Positions 46,675-58,012 are shown, counted from the first letter of the stretch. The stretch is 64,000 nt of DNA from Cryptomeria japonica (GCF_030272615.1 NC_081414.1:656776292-656840291); one strand, 5' to 3'. The notes: a model not told the origin generated them from the sequence alone. A program made the numbers and translations.

Positions 46675-47340
46675 CTTTGGTCTGCATGCCGGTGACCACC
46701 AATTCACCATTCTTTCCTTTGATTCTACACACTCCATTCATGAATTCTAGAGTGAGGCCACTATCATTCAACTGGGAAACACTTAGAATGTTGTGTCTGA
46801 GACCATCAACCCAGTACACATTGTCAGTACTACTCTTTCCATTCAGAGAGATGGACCCTCTTCCTTTGACCAGGCATGGTGCATCATTACCAAAGCAAAC
46901 CACACTACAATCATTCTCTTCCAAGGATAGAAACTTGATTCGGTCACCAATCATATGGTGAGAACAGGCACTGTCAATGATCCACTCATTGAAATTATCA
47001 AACCAGGAGACAAGAGCCTTCTTGTCTGAGAAATCTTCCTTGACAGCAACAAACACAATATCTTTATTTTCTTCATCCTCTTATTCCTCATCTATGACAC
47101 CTTCCTCAACTGCCACAAAATATTTTCTCCGGTTTCCTCATTTGAATTTCTTGAATCTTTCTGGTTTGTCCTTGTTGTCACCATTAGGATAGTTTACAAC
47201 AATATGTCCTATCTAGTTAGAAGAAAAGCATTTCAAAGGTAGCTTACCTCTGTATTTGTCAGTTCCTTGACGAAGTTTCCTGGCAAGGAGAGCTTCAAAT
47301 GCCATCAAAATCTCCTCATCATCCATTTCTCTCCTCTGTC
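46675..47340 (-). pseudogene. copia CCHC and aspartic protease region, left unit
   Basis: Minus strand 47056-46675 contains IIDSACSHHM, the copia protease active site (DSAC), then VDGLRHNILSVSQLND and the start of the pre-integrase region, where element V interrupts. Upstream, near 47190-47240, the CCHC knuckle is damaged: FSSN, then TAG, then IGHIVVNYP, whereas the right unit has FSCNQMGHIAVNCP. Stops near 47080 and 47215. Confidence 0.8.
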
Positions 47341-47407
47341 TTGGTTCACCACTAGTTCTAGCTTCTTTTCCTTTTCTGGATGGTACAACAGAAGCTTTAA
47401 AAGCTGA

Positions 47408-48016
47408 TTAAGTCTTTTGAACACTACCATCAAAACTATTTAGCTCATAGGCTATCAACTTTGGTATGATGGAGTCTAGGGATACCTTACTCTTGTCTAT
47501 TGATCTTAGCTCCTGAATAGCAGCAACCCTTATTGCATAAAATGATAATAAGGATCTCAGGACTTTGCTTACCACAGTGGAATCTTCCATTTTACCACCT
47601 GCACTCTTGATATCTCCAACATCGGTTATGATTCTTATTCTATACTGTCGAATGGTCTCACCTTCAACCATCTGCATATCTTCAAACTTCCCTCTAAGGC
47701 TTTCTTCCTTATCTTGTTTTACATGCTCATCACCTCCATAGATATTTTCAAGAGTATTCCATACCTCTTTGGGATTTACCTTATCTTGGACATCAATAAA
47801 CTCAATGTCAGATAAACTGCTAATTAGGCCTTCCATGACTTGCCCATTCTCTTGCATCTCTCTCTTTTGGTCATCGATGAGAGTACCGGTAGGGGCAACA
47901 TAGACATTCTCAACATAGCTCTAGTGTTGAGCACCCATGCATCTGATGTATATCTTCATTCTGTCTTTCCATATACTAAAATTTTCTTTGTTAAACTTTG
48001 GACCTTCCCTCTTCAT
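47408..48016 (-). pseudogene. copia gag, left unit
   Basis: The ATG at 48016 is placed as in the right unit. A TAG at 47925-47923 replaces the Trp of GAQHW. The rest is open to 47408: LENIYGGDEHVKQDKEESLR, MVEGETIRQYRIRI and KVLRSLLSFYAI are typical of UBN2-type copia gag. A second TAA at 47408 ends it before the CCHC part. Confidence 0.85.
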
Positions 48017-48072
48017 CATTAGACTAGGATCTTTACCTCAAGTGGTTAAGCTTATACCATAGAGGACCTGGA

Positions 48073-48090
48073 GGACGCTCTGATACCAAT
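48073..48090 (-). promoter_or_regulatory. Primer binding site, left copia unit
   Basis: Minus strand ATTGGTATCAGAGCGTCC directly inside LTR B; initiator Met-tRNA type. Confidence 0.88.
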
Positions 48091-49577
48091 TGATAACTTA
48101 ATAATGAACGGATAGTACCAAATCGGTATTGAGAGGGGGGCTGAATTAGTATAGACAAAAACACAGTCTTAAACCGGTTTGTCAACAAACATTGTGCATT
48201 GATAGACAAACAGTAACACTGGTCCTAAAACAGAGTACAATCGGCAAAACCCAGAATGACTGAGATGAGCATAAAATGGTTGACACTTATCTTCTCATAT
48301 AATCTAACACTTCATTTCTATTTCACCCTAATGCATGAACAAGTAATCTAGCATAAAAAATATACATATGAGCAACTAGATCAATATGATTCACCACTTG
48401 ACAGAAAACAATAAAGCATCACATGAAGAAGACATCACACATGACACACTCATTTTTCACGTGGAAATCTAACTGGGAAAAACCACAGTGGGGATGAATA
48501 CCCACAAGCTTGTTTTTTAGCTCTTTAGAAGTTCGCTCTGTTAGGAGCCTTGTTTGGTTAAAGAATGATACAATAGGTTTTGTTAGGAACCGATCTTGTT
48601 AGGGATCACCTGGTTAAGGGATGGCTAGAATAACTAGTTAAGGGTTAAACCCTGTTAAAGGTTACCTTGTTAGAGGATTTCAAGAACTCAATGGTATTGA
48701 ATCACCCTATTAAAGGATTTATAGCAAGTTGGGTAAAGGTACCCTGTTAAGGGATTTCTCAACTATTGAAGTGGTTAGAGATCAACAGGTATTACAATGA
48801 TCTGATAACAACACTCAATGCCAATGTAGATCCGCTTAAGCTCCTCTTCACCTTATGCACTTACACTCTGCATGTATCACTTCTCTCCTCTAGTCTGGCA
48901 AGAATCACGTATCTCTTCTCTTGGATACACACACATAACTTTTGCCAACAACCTCAGAAAGAAACACAACATCGACCTTATAGGAAAATAGATAGGTCGA
49001 TAGCATAAAACCTAAACCCAAAACCTATTAGGTTAAGGAATTCAAATAGTTCAATCCTAATCATTGAGTATACTGCATTAAATGCAACAGTTCTTGATCC
49101 AATCTCAAGACTTTCTACATCATCTATTTTCCACTAATTTTATGGCGGCTGATAACCCATCACATGTTATCACCATTTACCGACTTTGCACATTCCCGAG
49201 GTAGATAGGAACAATCTCCTTCATGCAAGATCCTTCATGCGCACAAGGCTAACATGGCTACATGATTTGTTCTTCATTACAATGCTAACTCATCACACAA
49301 AGTCACCGGTTGAGCCACATAGGCTTGAAGCACTTCAACCAGAAACCCTGAAGTTGAGACTACCAACCAGTAGTCATACAACACTTCCATGTGCCAGTTC
49401 CCATAACCATATGCCGGTTCACCTTGAGCAAACACACCGCTTCACTTTGGCACAAATTTTGGTTCACAGTGTTATACCAGTTCTCACATATGTCAGTTCT
49501 CACCTCTTCAGCATATTGACATCAATGACAACATATAGTGTCATTATGTCCTCATACCGGTTCACATAATGCCAACA
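48091..49577 (-). repeat. LTR B of the copia tandem (1487 bp), shared by both units
   Basis: Ends TGATAACTTAATAATG and CATAATGCCAACA. It is the 5' LTR of the left unit and 3' LTR of the right unit. It shares with LTR C the segment missing from A and several point differences, so B and C look closer. Confidence 0.9.
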
Positions 49578-49822
49578 ATCTCCCCCTTTGGCATTGATGG
49601 CAATATAAAAAGATATCTCTTCGCTTCACATCTTGTCCCCCAATTTCTGTAGATATCTTCTCTGCTTCACATATTCTCCCCCTTTGACAACAATTCCAAA
49701 GTGGAGGCACAAGCTTCCCTGATCCATTAGGTTGCTCCCCCTAAGGAGTAGCATCCTTCAACACATCAATCCTGAAGAAATATTTGACTATGCAATGTCT
49801 GACTGATGTGGAGCATATACCT
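49578..49822 (-). promoter_or_regulatory. Polypurine tract and 3' untranslated region, right copia unit
   Basis: GCCAAAGGGGGAGAT (minus, 49578-49592) beside LTR B, with a second CAAAGGGGGAGAA near 49675-49690. Confidence 0.8.
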
Positions 49823-50740
49823 TTAGTTTACCTCCTGAAGGGGAAACACCCCTAATTCACCTCTTAAGTACATAAATGTAGCCTTTGGGAGAGGCTTGGT
49901 GAATATGTTTGCTAACTGCTCCTTACTAGAAACATGTTCAAGTGTAATCTCTTTGTTCTGAACCTTTTCCCTCAAGAAATGATACTTAAGCTCAAAGTGC
50001 TTGGTTCTAGAATGTAAAACCGGATTCTTGGAGATGTTAATTGCACTAGTATTGTCACAAAATATACTTACCGATTCAGATACAGGAACTTTGAAGCCAT
50101 TTAATACATGCTTCATCCAAATTGTCTAAGTGCAGTTCATGAAAGCTGCAACATACTCTACTTCCACTGTAGACTGAGAGATACAACTCCACTTCTTACT
50201 CATCCATGAGACCAGTCTACCACTGAGAAAGAATGCACCACCGGTTGTGCTTTTCCGGTCATCTATATTGCCTACCCAATCAGCATCTATGTATACTTTC
50301 AAGTTGAAATCCTTGCTATATGGATACCACAATCCATAGTCAATAGTTCCCTTAAGATACCTAAGAATGCACTTGACTGCAACCAAGTGGGATTCTCTTG
50401 GGCTTTTTTGGAATCTTGCAGTAGTGCCAACTACATGTGTAATATCCGATCTGCTATGCACTACATAATGCAACTTACCAATCATTGATCGGTATTCCTT
50501 CTCATCAACCAGTGTTGAGTCATCCACTTTGGATAGTTTACTATCGGTCACCATCAGTGTACCAACCGGTTTGCTATCTTCCATGCCAAAGGTCTTCAAC
50601 ACCTCTTTGACATACTTGGACTGAGTGATAAAGATTCCATCTTTCATTTGTTGGATCTGCATTCCAATGAAGAATTTAATCTCCTCTATGATTGACATTT
50701 CAAACTCTTTCTTCATCTCATTTGCAAACTCATGACTCAT
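49823..50740 (-). pseudogene. copia RT C-terminus and RNase H, right unit
   Basis: 50740-50126 has ITQSKYVKEVLKTFGMED, SRSDITHVVG and YIDADWVGNIDDRKSTTGGA with the RNase H Asp kept, ending at the same TAG as the left unit (50126-50128). 50116-49823 completes RNase H: DNTSAINISKN, RTKHFELKYHF, then KEQLANIFTKPLPK. Apart from the stop this region looks nearly whole. Confidence 0.87.
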
Positions 50741-51589
50741 CTTGTCATCTCCACCAATGACAATGTCATCAACAAATACCTCACAAATTAGGATCTAATC
50801 TTCTTCAAACTTCAAGTAGATATTGCTATCTTCACTTGTTCTCTCAAATCCAATCTTCACAACATGGGAATACAAACATTCATACCATGCTCTAGGTGTC
50901 TGCTTTAGACCATATAAGGCTTTATGTAGCCTACATACCATGTCACTATCTTAAGATAGGGAAAACCCATCTGGTTGCTCAATATACACCTCCTCTTCAC
51001 ATACACCATTTAGGAATGTAGATTTTACATCCATTTGATATACTTTGAAACCTTTAAAAGCTGCATATGCAAGAAGCATACGAACTCCTTCCAATCTGGC
51101 TACAGGAGCAAAGGTTTCTCCATAGTCTTCTCCTTCTTCTTGAGCATATCCTTTGCACACCAATTTGGCTTTGTTCTTAATTACTGTGCCATCCTCATTC
51201 AACTTATTTTTGAAAACCCATTTGGTAACAATGACATTTTTATGCTCTGGTCTAGGTACCAAAGACCATGTACCATTTTTCTCTATCTAGTCAAGTTCCT
51301 CTTCCATTGCCTTGATCCAGTCTTCATCTTTATTTGCTTCTTTGAATGATTTAGGCTCAAATTCAAAGATCATAGATGAGTTTTCTCTGACCTTTCTTCT
51401 TGCAAGGATTCCTGCATCCTTATCTCCTATGATCTGCTTAGGATCATGATTCAGGTTGACATACCGAGGAATGGTCTTGATGGATTCATCTTGCTTTTCT
51501 TCTTCATCCTCATCTCCATCAGTATCAGCATCTACATCAACCGGTGTAGGAACACTATTACTGGTACTTGGTTGCCTGACAACCGGTTC
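50741..51589 (-). pseudogene. copia reverse transcriptase, right unit
   Basis: 51262-50951 has [20 protein letters not shown] and [20 protein letters not shown]. After a TAA near 50950 the frame continues with LYGLKQTPRAWYEC and then the active-site motif FVDDI near 50765. Further stops at about 50797 and 51288. Unlike the left unit, the palm is not deleted. Confidence 0.85.
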
Positions 51590-52534
51590 CTAGAAGGTTA
51601 CAATCGGTTCATTTACCACTTGCTCACTATCAGTTTCCTCAGTTTTCTCAGAGGTTTCATCAACTCTTACATTGATGCTTTCCATAATTCTCTGAGTCAT
51701 ATTGTTGAAACAATTGAGAGCTTTGCTCTTGGTGGAATATCCTAGGAATATTCCCTCATCACATTTTGCATTAAATTTTCTCTGGTGTTCACTCCTCTTG
51801 ATGTAAAATTTGCTACCAAACACTCTAAAGTAGCTAACCATAGGTGTCTTACTGTTCCAATTCTCATAAGGAGTTTTATCCTTACCTTTCTTGATGAGTA
51901 CCCAGTTCATTGTATAGACGATAGTGCTCACTGCTTCTCTCCAAAAGGTGTGAGCTACCTTTCCTTGAATCAACATGGTTCTAGCTACTTCAACCATAGT
52001 CTGATTATTCCTCTCTGGTAGACCATTCTATTGTGGAGTCCAAGGGGCAGACAATTTCCTCTTGATGCCATGTTCTTCAAAGTACTTATTGAATTCACCG
52101 AAAGTGAATTCCCCTACTTTATCAATTCTCAGGAACTTGCTCCTTTTACTGCTTTCCTTTTCCACTAATGCTCTGAAAGCTTTGAACTTTACAAAAGCTT
52201 CAGACTTATCTTTGAAGAATATGACCCACATCATTCTTGAGCAGTCATCAGTGAGAATCATGAAGTACCTATCACCCAGCACACTCCTATTTTTCATAGG
52301 ACCACACAAATCAGTATGCACAAGATAAAGCAAATTATGAGCAGTGAAAGATTTACCTTTAAATGTTGAGGAAGATATTTTCCCCAATTGACACTCTCTG
52401 CACAAGGTGTTATCCATTTTTCTTAGCACTGATAACCCTCTAACTGCCTTGATCTTACTAGCCTTGACAATGTTATCAAAGTTTACATGGCAGAGTCTCC
52501 TATGCCATATCAAGCTATCATCAAATTTAGCCAT
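51590..52534 (-). pseudogene. copia integrase, right unit
   Basis: 52534-52028 contains the HHCC part (WHRRLCHVNFD, CRECQLGKISS), VHTDLCGPM (Asp) and LRIDKVGEFTF (Asp). A TAG at 52028-52030 is followed by NGLPERNNQ (Glu), so all three catalytic residues remain. 51997-51590 is the C-terminal part with FRVFGSKFYIKR and DEGIFLGYST. The stop before the catalytic Glu inactivates it. Confidence 0.87.
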
Positions 52535-52559
52535 AAGACATGTACTTATATTTGCATTT

Positions 52560-53227
52560 AGTTTAAATAGGTTACCTTTGGTCTACATGTCAGTGGCCAC
52601 CAATTCACCATTTTTTCGTTTGATTCTGCACACTCTATTCTTGAATTCTAGAGTGAGGCCACTATCATTCAGCTAGGCAACACTTAGAAGGTTGTGTCTG
52701 AGACCATCAACCCAGTACACATTGTCAGCAGTACTCTTTCCATTCAGAGAGATGGACCCTCTGCCTTTGACCAGGCATGGTGCATCATTACCAAACTGAA
52801 CCACACCACCATCATACTCTTCCAAGGATAGAAACTTGCTCCGGTCACCAGTCATATGGTGAGAGCAGCCACTGCCAATGATCCACTAATTGGAATTATC
52901 AAACCAGGAGACAAGAGCCTTCTTATTTGACATATCTTCCTTGACAACAACAAACACAATATCTTCATTTTCTTCATCCTCTAATTCCTCATCTATGACA
53001 CCTTCATCAACTGGCACAAAATAGTTTCTTTGGTTTCCTCCTTTGAATTTGTTGAATCTTTCTAGTTTGTCCTTGTTGTTGCCATTAGGACAGTTTACAG
53101 CAATATGTCCCATCTGATTACAAGAAAAGTATTTCAAAGGTAGCTTACTTCTGTATTTGTCGGTTCCTTTAGGAAGTTTCTTGGGAAGGAGAGCTTCAAA
53201 TGCCATCAGAATCTCCTCATCATCCAT
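52560..53227 (-). pseudogene. copia CCHC and aspartic protease region, right unit
   Basis: 53227-52886 has an intact knuckle, CNQMGHIAVNC, with an acidic segment after it. Beyond a TAG near 52887 the protease site reads IIGSGCSHHM: the catalytic Asp is Gly. TGDRSKFLSLEEYDGGVVQF and VDGLRHNLLSV follow (52855-52673). The protease is therefore dead by stop and by active-site loss. Confidence 0.85.
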
Positions 53228-53236
53228 TTCTCTGCA

Positions 53237-53917
53237 CTATCTTGGTTCACCACTAGTGCTAGCTTCTTTTCCTTTTCTGGATGGTACAATAGAAGCTTTA
53301 AAAGCTGATTTAGTCTTTTGAACACTACCATCAAAACTATTTAGCTCATAGGCTATCAACTTTGCATTGATGGAGTCTAGGTATACTTTAGTCTTGTCTA
53401 TTGATCTTAACTCCTGAATAGCAGCAACCCTTATTGCATAGACCGACAATAGGGATCTCAGGACTTTTCTTACCATAGTGGAATCTTCCATTTTACCACC
53501 TGCACTCTTGATATCTCCAACATCGATTTTGATTCTTATTCCATATTGTTGAATGGTCTCACCTTCAACCATCCACATATCTTCAAACTTCCCTCTAAGG
53601 CTTTCTTCCTTAGCTTGTTTTACATGCTCATCACCACCATAGATATTTTCAAGAGTATCCCATACATGTTTTGGATTTACCTTATCTTGGACATCAATAA
53701 ACTCAATGTTAGATAAACTACTAATTAGGGCTTCCATAACTTGCCCATTCTCCTGCATCTCTCTCTTTTGGTAATCAGTGAGAGTACCAATAGGGGCCAC
53801 ATAGACATTCTCAACATAGCTCCAGTGTTGAGCACCCATGCTTCTAATATATATCTTCATTCTGTCTTTCCATATATTGAAATTTTCTATGTTAAACTTT
53901 GGACCTTCCCTCTTCAT
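53237..53917 (-). pseudogene. copia gag, right unit, nearly intact
   Basis: The ATG at 53917 opens a frame of 226 codons: FNIENFNIWKDRMKIYI, GAQHWSYVENV, LENIYGGDEHVKQAKEESLR and a Lys-rich tail with SRKGKEASTSGEPR. A TAG (53237-53239, Gln in the left unit) separates it from the CCHC part at 53227. This is the best-preserved gag in the window. Confidence 0.88.
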
Positions 53918-53973
53918 TATTAGACTGGGATCTTTACCACAAGCAGTTAAGCTTATAAGACAGAGGACTTGGA

Positions 53974-53991
53974 GGATGCTCTAATACCAAT
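53974..53991 (-). promoter_or_regulatory. Primer binding site, right copia unit
   Basis: Minus strand ATTGGTATTAGAGCATCC beside LTR C, one transition away from the initiator Met-tRNA site of the left unit. Confidence 0.82.
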
Positions 53992-55478
53992 TGATATCTC
54001 AATGATGAACGGATAGTACCAAACCAATATTGAGAGGGGGGGGGTGAATCAGTATAGACAAAAACACACTCTTAAACTCGTTTATCAGCAGACACTATGC
54101 ATTGATAGACAAACAGTAACACTGGTCCTAAAACAGAGTACAACCAGCAAAACCCAGAATGACTGAGACAAGGATAAACCGGTTGACACTTATCTTCTCA
54201 TATAATCTAACACTTCATTTCCATTTCACCCTAATGCATGAACAGGTAATCTACCATCAAAGATATATATGAGCAACTAGATCAACATGATTCACCACTT
54301 GACAGAAAACAACAAAGCATCACATGAAGAAGACATCACACATGACACACTCATTTTTCACGTGGAAACCCAACTGGGAAAAACCACGGTGGGGATGAAT
54401 ACCCACAATCTTGTTTTTGAACTCTTTAGAAGTCTACTCTATTAGGAGCCTTTTCCGATTAAAGACTGGTACAATAGGTTTTGTTAGGAATCAATCCTGT
54501 TAGGGATCACCCGGTTAAGGGATGGCTAGAATACCCAGTTAAGGGTTAAACCCTGTTAAAGGTTACCTTGTTAGAGGATTTCAAGAACTCAATGGTTTTG
54601 AATCACCCTATTAAAGGATTTACAGCAAGCCGGTTAAAGCTACCCTGTTAAGGGATTTCTCATCTGTTGAAGTGATTAGAGATCAACAGGTATTACAATG
54701 ATCTGATAACAACACTCAATGCCAATGCAAATCATCTTAAGCTCCTCTTCACCTTCTGTACTTACACTCTATAGGTATCACTTCTCTCCTCTGGTTTGGC
54801 AAGAATCATGTATCTCTTCTCTTGGATACACACACACAACTTTTTCCAACAACCTCAGAAAGAAACACAACATCGACCTTATAGGAAAATAGATAGGTCG
54901 ATAGCATAAACCCTAAACCCAAAACCTATTAGGTTAAGGAATTCAAACAGTTCAATCCTGACCATTAAGCATACTGCATTAAATGCAATAGTTCTTGATC
55001 CAATCTCAAGACTTTCTCCATCATCCATTTTCCACCGATTTCATGGTGGCTGATAACCCATCACATGTTATCACCATTTACAGACTTCGCACATTCTCGA
55101 GGTAGATAGGAACAATCTCCTTCATGCAAGATCCTTCACGCGCAAAAGGCTGATGTGGCTACATGATCTGTTCTTCGTTACAATTCTAACTCATCACACA
55201 ACATCACTGGTTAAGCCACACAGGCTTGAAGCACTTCAACCAAAAACCCTGAAGTTGAGACTACCAACCGGTAGTCATACAACGCTTCCATGTGCTAGTT
55301 CCCATTACCATATGCCAGTTCACCTTCAAAAAACACACCACTTCACTTTGGCACAAATGTTAGTTTACAGTATTATACCAGTTCTCACATATGCGAGTTC
55401 TAACCTCTTCAGCATATTGACATCAATGACAACACACAATGTCATTATGTCCTCATACCGGTTTGCATAATGCCAACA
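53992..55478 (-). repeat. LTR C of the copia tandem (1487 bp)
   Basis: Ends TGATATCTCAATG and CATAATGCCAACA, then TSD taggt (55479-55483). Same length as LTR B. The frame at 55153-55470 has counterparts in A and B but no family motif and is not treated as a gene. Confidence 0.9.
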
Positions 55479-55483
55479 TAGGT

Positions 55484-56228
55484 GTATATTTAGACTTTTT
55501 GAGGTTTAGGACAAGAAGAAGATGGATTGTCTTCATTGATTTTTATAGTTCCATTATCAACTAATTTTTGTATACCATCTTGAAAATCTAGAAAATCATT
55601 AGCATCATGATTATGAGTTTGATGAAATGAACAAAAAAGAGTCTTTGAAGAAGAAGTCATTTTAGCCTCTTGACGCATCCTTTGTCTTGCAAGATCATCC
55701 TTAATGCCTTGAATCCTAAGGACATCATCATTGAGAGAATTATGATCATGTCCTAGGAGTTCTATACTAATTTGTCTAGGAGGGTTTATAGGGACTCTAA
55801 TTCCTTGGTCAAATTTCCCAAGTCCTCATCCTTTAAAACCTTGTTTTGATATTTTGTTAAAGCCACTCTATAAGAATTTTTTAATTGAGAATTGGGACGA
55901 ACATTGTTATGAATATCTTTGAATCTTATAGTGTAAGGATGTTATAATACATGAAAGTACTAGTAGATGAAGAAGGAATGTCTTGTCGAAGATGATTTTC
56001 CTTTCTTTCATCATGCATATCCTTTTAGGTTGATTGAGAGGGAAGATCCTTATCATCTAAGCCCTCATATTTACTTAACGTTATATGGGGAGAGAGATAA
56101 TGAATGAAATACATAACATCATCCTCTCTACAAATATTTTGATGATTAAGTAATTCTCTAAGAGAATAAGGGGGATCTAGAGAGATGGAAACACCCATGT
56201 CTTGATTTTTCCTCTCTTGCACTAGGGT
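55484..56228 (-). pseudogene. Old gypsy-like gag remnant in the host layer
   Basis: The minus strand has two open pieces. 55678-55490 includes LFCSFHQTHNHDANDFLDFQ and then a DGIQKLVDNGTI stretch, like the Cys/His region after gag in plant gypsy elements (FC..H...H....D). 56228-56025 encodes a polar segment with SLDPPYSLRELLNHQNIC, not assigned. Element VI cuts it on the right, the copia tandem on the left. It is too short to assign a lineage. Confidence 0.55.
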
Positions 56229-57939
56229 TCTTGGCATTGCATTGTCATTGATGTCAACAGGTACTATAGAATATCAATTGGTAAGTATAGCATGTCATCG
56301 ATATGGATGTTTATCGGTATGCAAGAAGGAGATGTTACCGACATGGATGTTCACCAGTAAGTAAACATGACTGTCAATCAGAAAGAAAAAGACAACAGAG
56401 AAAAGAGTAATCTATCGGTAGGCACAATTATCAAGATGTGCGTTAATGACATGTTTTACTCAAGGATAATACTAGTATGAAGGCAGGTGTAATCTCATTG
56501 GTAAATAGACTTAGTGGATGAATTGGTGTGTTTTATGACAAGTCAGGATGACCCATCAAAAGAAAAGAGGAAAGACGACATGAAGGATAACTGGTAAGGT
56601 GACATGTACAGGAAGGGTTAGTGAACCGGTGAGCAAGCACCGGTAATATGTCTTGGTTGGTGAATGAATCTAAATTGACTTAGTGGATTGAATAGAGGTG
56701 GGTGTCGACAAGGATGACATGTGGCTGCCATGTGGAAAGAATCCAAAGGTTGGTGAAGTGTCCATCGACATGGTAGGTGATGAGAAGGTTGACTATAAAT
56801 AAGGAACTCGTAAATCACAGGTCAATGATAGAAGAAGTGCAGCTTGAGGAAAATCAAGATGCAGAAGATTTTTGGTGATGTAAGTAAAGTAGGATAACCT
56901 GATCTTCGTGCTCATTGGTTGAAGGAAACAACTAAGTCATTAATGGTGATTGATAGAGCAAGACCGATAAAACAAGTTGCAGGTTGCCAAACATAGAAAG
57001 TGTGTGCAAATGTCATCAGAAATGGCGGTGATGTTTGATCTACTATAGATCATCAATTGAGGAGATGAGATCCAATCAGATTTGATACAGATTGAGTTGG
57101 TGGAGAAAATCCCTAGAGTGCCACCATTTGAACTTTGGTCTTGGTGGGAAAGCCAAGTAAAAATATGTAAACCAAAGATGAAAGATTCTGATGCTAAATG
57201 CCAGAAAAAAAAAGAGTAACTAAGACAACAGAGAGTGATCATAGAGAAGATAAAAGCATATGTGTTGGAGTTGACTGACTGAAAAGTTGAGCGGGTAAGA
57301 GAGTTTATCAGAGGTTTTACCAGCAAGGGAGATTGAGGAACAAAGTTGCCGAAGGTGAAGGAGAAAAGAGAGTGTACCGGTGGAGGTTATGCAAGACAGA
57401 ATCAAGGAAGAAAGGGTATAAACAACAAATAGTGAAACGACAGTGAACTAAGCAAAGGAGAACGAGTAGAGAAGAGTTAAACGGGTGAAATATTTTGATT
57501 GCAAGCATTACAAAACTCATTTGTAACAAGTTTATTACTATTATTTTGACATATGTTATTATAATCACTGAGTTGGACCTCAGCACAAGGGTTGGTGCTC
57601 CTTGGGTTTGTGCCCTAAATCAAGGGTTGGTTCTCCTTGGGTTGGTGCCCTAAAATCAGGGATTGGTGATCCTTGGGTTGGTGCCCTAAACATTCTAACC
57701 ATGTTTATTGTGAGGCTGGATTGGAGCAATAGACTCTAGCAACATTTCTCATCGAGGTTTTTCCCATATTGGGTGTTCCTCGTATATCCGATGTTATGTG
57801 TTGTGTGTTTGCATTTGATCAGTGGCATACCCTCCTTGTGTTTGATTTTCTAACCGATACCAAGAGTTAGTTTAAAAAGGGTTTAGAATATTGGGAACCA
57901 CTGATTCACCCCCCTCTCAGTGGTACATTGTTTTCAACA
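56229..57939 (+). repeat. 5' LTR of element VI (about 1711 bp)
   Basis: Starts TCTTGGCATTG (TG changed to TC) and ends TTTTCAACA before the primer site. The left end is less certain because the terminal dinucleotide is mutated and the 3' LTR is not visible. It carries GATTCACCCCCCTCTCAGTG near its end. No genes; minus-strand frames at 56940-57586 are chance. Confidence 0.8.
57584..57695 (+). repeat. Minisatellite in the element VI LTR, three units of about 36 bp
   Basis: Three units of AGGGTTGGTGCTCCTTGGGT followed by TGGTGCCCTAAATCA. The reverse complement of the same unit is in the element II LTR (6903-6990 and 12892-12925), with a different copy number. Confidence 0.88.
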
Positions 57940-57955
57940 ATTGGTATCATAGCCT
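57940..57955 (+). promoter_or_regulatory. Primer binding site of element VI
   Basis: ATTGGTATCATAGCCT, one base from the initiator Met-tRNA site TGGTATCAGAGC. Confidence 0.85.
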
Positions 57956-58012
57956 AGGTTCCTAGTCAGATAAGATTTCTCTAGCTTGGATAGATTCTGG
58001 TCTTGGAACACA

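Larger units (their letters stand above)
33995..55478 (-). mobile_element. Element IV: copia retrotransposon in tandem, LTR-internal-LTR-internal-LTR
   Basis: Three related LTRs at 33995-35456 (A), 48091-49577 (B) and 53992-55478 (C) flank two complete internal regions. The whole is bounded by a perfect TSD, taggt (33990-33994 and 55479-55483). No TSD lies beside LTR B; it has a polypurine tract on one side and a primer site on the other. This is the structure expected after unequal exchange between LTRs of one insertion. The left internal region holds element V. Confidence 0.9.
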
